This document shows, one piece after another, positions 36,879-40,668 of a DNA stretch of 40,668 bases. The DNA is from Tritrichomonas musculus. Its lineage: Eukaryota; Parabasalia; Tritrichomonadida; Tritrichomonadidae. How positions within the stretch are numbered: position 1 is the stretch's first letter; each line of letters starts with the position of its first letter. Location of the stretch: assembly GCA_039105265.1 (NCBI GenBank), contig JAPFFF010000135.1:1-40668 (forward strand), written 5' to 3'. The notes under the pieces are model-generated. The model was not told the origin of the DNA. It saw only the letters and a program-made list of their open reading frames with translations, and did not search any database. A program made the translations under genes and the position numbers.

Positions 36879-38868
36879 GATTGATGATACCGCCCTCAAC
36901 CATCCTGGCCTGGCTGAAGGCGGCATCTGTCGATATAATTAATTGATGATACCGCCCTCAACCATCCTGGCCTGGCTGAAGGCGGCATCTGTCGATATAA
37001 TTGATTGATGATACCGCCCTCAACCATCCTGGCCTGGCTGAAGGCGGCATCTGTCGATATAATTGATTGACAATGCCGCCCTCAACCATCCTGGCCTGGC
37101 TGAAGGCGGCATCTGTCGATATAATTGATTGACAATGCCGCCCTCAACCATCCTGGCCTGGCTGAAGGCGGCATCTGTCGATATAATTGATTGACGATGC
37201 CGCCCTCAACCATCCTGGCCTGGCTGAAGGCGGCATCTGTCGATATAATTGATTGACAATGCCGCCCTCAACCATCCTGGCCTGGCTGAAGGCGGCATCT
37301 GTCGATATAATTGATTGATGATACCGCCCTCAACCATCCTGGCCTGGCTGAAGGCGGCATCTGTCGATATAATTAATTGACGATGCCGCCCTCAACCATC
37401 CTGGCCTGGCTGAAGGCGGCATCTGTCGATATAATTGATTGATGATACCGCCCTCAACCATCCTGGCCTGGCTGAAGGCGGCATCTGTCGATATAATTAA
37501 TTGATGATACCGCCCTCAACCATCCTGGCCTGGCTGAAGGCGGCATCTGTCGATATAATTGATTGATGATACCGCCCTCAACCATCCTGGCCTGGCTGAA
37601 GGCGGCATCTGTCGATATAATTGATTGACAATGCCGCCCTCAACCATCCTGGCCTGGCTGAAGGCGGCATCTGTCGATATAATTGATTGACGATGCCGCC
37701 CTCAACCATCCTGGCCTGGCTGAAGGCGGCATCTGTCGATATAATTGATTGACGATGCCGCCCTCAACCATCCTGGCCTGGCTGAAGGCGGCATCTGTCG
37801 ATATAATTAATTGACGATGCCGCCCTCAACCATCCTGGCCTGGCTGAAGGCGGCATCTGTCGATATAATTGATTGATGATGCCGCCATCAACCATCCTGG
37901 CCTGGCTGAAGGCGGCATCTGTCGATATAATTGATTGATGATACCGCCCTCAACCATCCTGGCCTGGCTGAAGGCGGCATCTGTCGATATAATTAATTGA
38001 TGATACCGCCCTCAACCATCCTGGCCTGGCTGAAGGCGGCATCTGTCGATATAATTGATTGATGATACCGCCCTCAACCATCCTGGCCTGGCTGAAGGCG
38101 GCATCTGTCGATATAATTGATTGACAATGCCGCCCTCAACCATCCTGGCCTGGCTGAAGGCGGCATCTGTCGATATAATTGATTGACAATGCCGCCCTCA
38201 ACCATCCTGGCCTGGCTGAAGGCGGCATCTGTCGATATAATTGATTGACGATGCCGCCCTCAACCATCCTGGCCTGGCTGAAGGCGGCATCTGTCGATAT
38301 AATTGATTGACAATGCCGCCCTCAACCATCCTGGCCTGGCTGAAGGCGGCATCTGTCGATATAATTGATTGATGATGCCGCCCTCAACCATCCTGGCCTG
38401 GCTGAAGGCGGCATCTGTCGATATAATTAATTGACGATGCCGCCCTCAACCATCCTGGCCTGGCTGAAGGCGGCATCTGTCGATATAATTGATTGATGAT
38501 ACCGCCCTCAACCATCCTGGCCTGGCTGAAGGCGGCATCTGTCGATATAATTAATTGATGATACCGCCCTCAACCATCCTGGCCTGGCTGAAGGCGGCAT
38601 CTGTCGATATAATTGATTGATGATACCGCCCTCAACCATCCTGGCCTGGCTGAAGGCGGCATCTGTCGATATAATTGATTGACAATGCCGCCCTCAACCA
38701 TCCTGGCCTGGCTGAAGGCGGCATCTGTCGATATAATTGATTGACGATGCCGCCCTCAACCATCCTGGCCTGGCTGAAGGCGGCATCTGTCGATATAATT
38801 GATTGACGATGCCGCCCTCAACCATCCTGGCCTGGCTGAAGGCGGCATCTGTCGATATAATTAATTGA
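36700..38868 (+). repeat. 17-monomer tandem higher-order repeat, 1,054-bp period, about 2.06 copies
   Basis: Sequence at x and x+1054 agrees at all diagnostic sites from 36700 to 37814, except A at 37323 against G at 38377. Each period holds four G56A monomers (37072, 37134, 37258, 37630 and 38126, 38188, 38312, 38684) and one C3A monomer (36833, 37887). This gives eight of the 17 G56A copies I found in the window. It sits between the two copies of block F. Confidence 0.88.
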
Positions 38869-39493
38869 TGATACCGCCCTCAACCATCCTGGCCTGGCTG
38901 AAGGCGGCATCTGTCGATATAATTGATTGACGATGCCGCCCTCAACCATCCTGGCCTGGCTGAAGGCGGCATCTGTCGATATAATTGATTGATGATACCG
39001 CCCTCAACCATCCTGGCCTGGCTGAAGGCGGCATCTGTCGATATAATTGATTGACGATGCCGCCCTCAACCATCCTGGCCTGGCTGAAGGCGGCATCTGT
39101 CGATATAATTAATTGACGATGCCGCCCTCAACCATCCTGGCCTGGCTGAAGGCGGCATCTGTCGATATAATTGATTGACGATGCCGCCCTCAACCATCCT
39201 GGCCTGGCTGAAGGCGGCATCTGTCGATATAATTGATTGACGATGCCGCCCTCAACCATCCTGGCCTGGCTGAAGGCGGCATCTGTCGATATAATTAATT
39301 GATGATACCGCCCTCAACCATCCTGGCCTGGCTGAAGGCGGCATCTGTCGATATAATTGATTGACGATGCCGCCCTCAACCATCCTGGCCTGGCTGAAGG
39401 CGGCATCTGTCGATATAATTGATTGATGATACCGCCCTCAACCATCCTGGCCTGGCTGAAGGCGGCATCTGTCGATATAATTAATTGATGATA

Positions 39494-40413
39494 CCGCCCT
39501 CAACCATCCTGGCCTGGCTGAAGGCGGCATCTGTCGATATAATTTGATTGACGATGCCGCCCTCAACCATCCTGGCCTGGCTGAAGGCGGCATCTGTCGA
39601 TATAATTGATTGATGATACCGCCCTCAACCATCCTGGCCTGGCTGAAGGCGGCATCTGTCGATATAATTAATTGATGATGCCGCCCTCAACCATCCTGGC
39701 CTGGCTGAAGGCGGCATCTGTCGATATAATTAATTGATGATACCGCCCTCAACCATCCTGGCCTGGCTGAAGGCGGCATCTGTCGATATAATTAATTGAC
39801 GATGCCGCCCTCAACCATCCTGGCCTGGCTGAAGGCGGCATCTGTCGATATAATTGATTGACGATGCCGCCCTCAACCATCCTGGCCTGGCTGAAGGCGG
39901 CATCTGTCGATATAATTAATTGACGATGCCGCCCTCAACCATCCTGGCCTGGCTGAAGGCGGCATCTGTCGATATAATTGATTGATGATACCGCCCTCAA
40001 CCATCCTGGCCTGGCTGAAGGCGGCATCTGTCGATATAATTAATTGACGATGCCGCCCTCAACCATCCTGGCCTGGCTGAAGGCGGCATCTGTCGATATA
40101 ATTAATTGATGATACCGCCCTCAACCATCCTGGCCTGGCTGAAGGCGGCATCTGTCGATATAATTAATTGATGATACCGCCCTCAACCATCCTGGCCTGG
40201 CTGAAGGCGGCATCTGTCGATATAATTAATTGATGATGCCGCCCTCAACCATCCTGGCCTGGCTGAAGGCGGCATCTGTCGATATAATTAATTGACGATG
40301 CCGCCCTCAACCATCCTGGCCTGGCTGAAGGCGGCATCTGTCGATATAATTGATTGATGATGCCGCCATCAACCATCCTGGCCTGGCTGAAGGCGGCATC
40401 TGTCGATATAATT
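39494..40413 (+). repeat. Duplicated array block F, copy 2
   Basis: This is the partner of 35959-36878, ending with C3A at 40368. The next monomers (A-C-G, G-T-A, A-T-A, G-T-A, G-C-G) follow the order after the C3A copy at 34848 instead, which suggests a junction between two older blocks. Confidence 0.85.
39497..39559 (+). repeat. 63-bp monomer, extra T (third)
   Basis: The T run is 39543-39545. It is 57 monomers plus one base after the second copy, and the following 14 monomers match those after the second copy at all diagnostic sites, so these two are copies of one event. Confidence 0.95.
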
Positions 40414-40613
40414 AATTGACGATGCCGCCCTCAACCATCCTGGCCTGGCTGAAGGCGGCATCTGTCGATATAATTGATTGATGATACCGCCCTCAACCAT
40501 CCTGGCCTGGCTGAAGGCGGCATCTGTCGATATAATTAATTGATGATACCGCCCTCAACCATCCTGGCCTGGCTGAAGGCGGCATCTGTCGATATAATTG
40601 ATTGATGATACCG

Positions 40614-40668
40614 CCCTCAACCATCCTGGCCTGGCTGAAGGCGGCATCTGTCGATATAATTGATTGAC
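40614..40668 (+). repeat. Terminal partial monomer (55 bp), array continues past the window
   Basis: The last copy is cut at unit position 55 by the window end and matches the G49, C55 form up to that point. It shows that the right array boundary is not in this window; the left boundary is also absent because base 1 lies inside the array. Confidence 0.95.

Larger units (their letters stand above)
1..40668. repeat. 62-bp satellite DNA array, about 655.9 copies
   Basis: A 62-bp unit starts at 1, 63, 125 and so on, and continues without interruption to the end of the window. 652 complete units are 62 bp, three are 63 bp, and a 55-bp partial unit ends the window; these sum exactly to 40,668, so there is no other net indel. 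Most copies differ only at a handful of diagnostic positions. No transposon, gene or unique spacer interrupts it. The plus strand is closed in all three frames in every copy, and 62 is not a multiple of 3, so coding is not supported. By size and homogeneity I infer a eukaryotic heterochromatic satellite, possibly centromeric; that location is not shown by the sequence. The family and species are not recognised. Confidence 0.98.

Noticed and set aside
1-40668. CRISPR array
   Set aside because: The regular 62-bp period has no variable spacers; the whole unit is conserved, and no cas gene is present.
1-40668. Tandem coding repeat of a large repetitive protein
   Set aside because: 62 is not divisible by 3, and TGA or TAA closes every plus-strand frame in each monomer. 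The minus strand also closes repeatedly.
1-40668. CENP-B box
   Set aside because: The monomer contains neither TTCG nor CGGG, nor their reverse complements, so the canonical 17-bp box cannot be present.
1-40668. Telomeric repeat, rDNA spacer, 5S or tRNA gene cluster
   Set aside because: No telomere-type hexamers, no Pol III A or B box pattern and no rRNA-like stretch were seen in the monomer.
1-40668. Old virus copy or LTR element within the array
   Set aside because: No non-satellite sequence of any length occurs in the window.

Overview
The window is one uninterrupted satellite DNA array. A 62-bp monomer repeats head to tail from the first base to the last: 655 complete copies plus a final 55-bp partial copy. 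652 complete copies are 62 bp and three are 63 bp, and this arithmetic accounts for the full 40,668 bp exactly. I see no gene, RNA gene, transposon, CRISPR array or unique sequence on either strand. A homogeneous array of this size points to a eukaryotic nuclear genome, probably a centromeric, pericentromeric or other heterochromatic block read through by a long-read assembly. I do not recognise the satellite family and cannot name the species. Both array edges lie outside the window.

Each monomer has a GC-rich part (about unit positions 53-35 of the next copy) and an AT-rich part (about 41-52). Nearly the whole monomer is two back-to-back dyads. The larger can form a 17-pair hairpin on the minus strand. 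G+C is 34/62 in the commonest form and 31/62 in the most AT-rich common form. Because 62 is not a multiple of 3 and all three plus-strand frames hit a stop in every copy, the array is closed to translation.

Copies differ at a few diagnostic sites: G/A at unit position 49, C/T at 55 and G/A at 59 (common); C3A, G56A, G30A and C61T (minor); G37A, G40A and G40T (rare); and a few singletons. I read these as a barcode, naming monomers by positions 49-55-59 (G-C-G, A-C-G, G-T-G, G-T-A, A-T-G, A-T-A). The barcode reveals structure that ordinary repeat masking would hide: higher-order repeats of 8, 9/10 and 17 monomers, and duplicated blocks of about 0.9-3.2 kb lying 1-24 kb apart. The largest is 1-3210 copied at 10913-14122, with six differences seen.

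Region by region: 1-3210 is the first copy of the large duplication; about 2.6-5.2 kb is rich in the C3A subtype; 5.7-12.5 kb is rich in A49/T55 types and holds the 9/10-mer repeat; 10.9-14.1 kb is the second copy of the large block; 13.6-15.8 kb is again C3A-rich; 17.2-21.8 kb holds a matching 1,865-bp pair; 21.8-28.0 kb resembles 5.9-11.7 kb; 28.0-32.3 kb holds a repeated block with a five-monomer length difference; 33.5-40.7 kb carries the three 63-bp monomers, the 8-mer and 17-mer repeats and most G56A copies. Nothing here works together as genes. The biology on view is array evolution by unequal exchange or amplification, and possibly DNA or RNA secondary structure.
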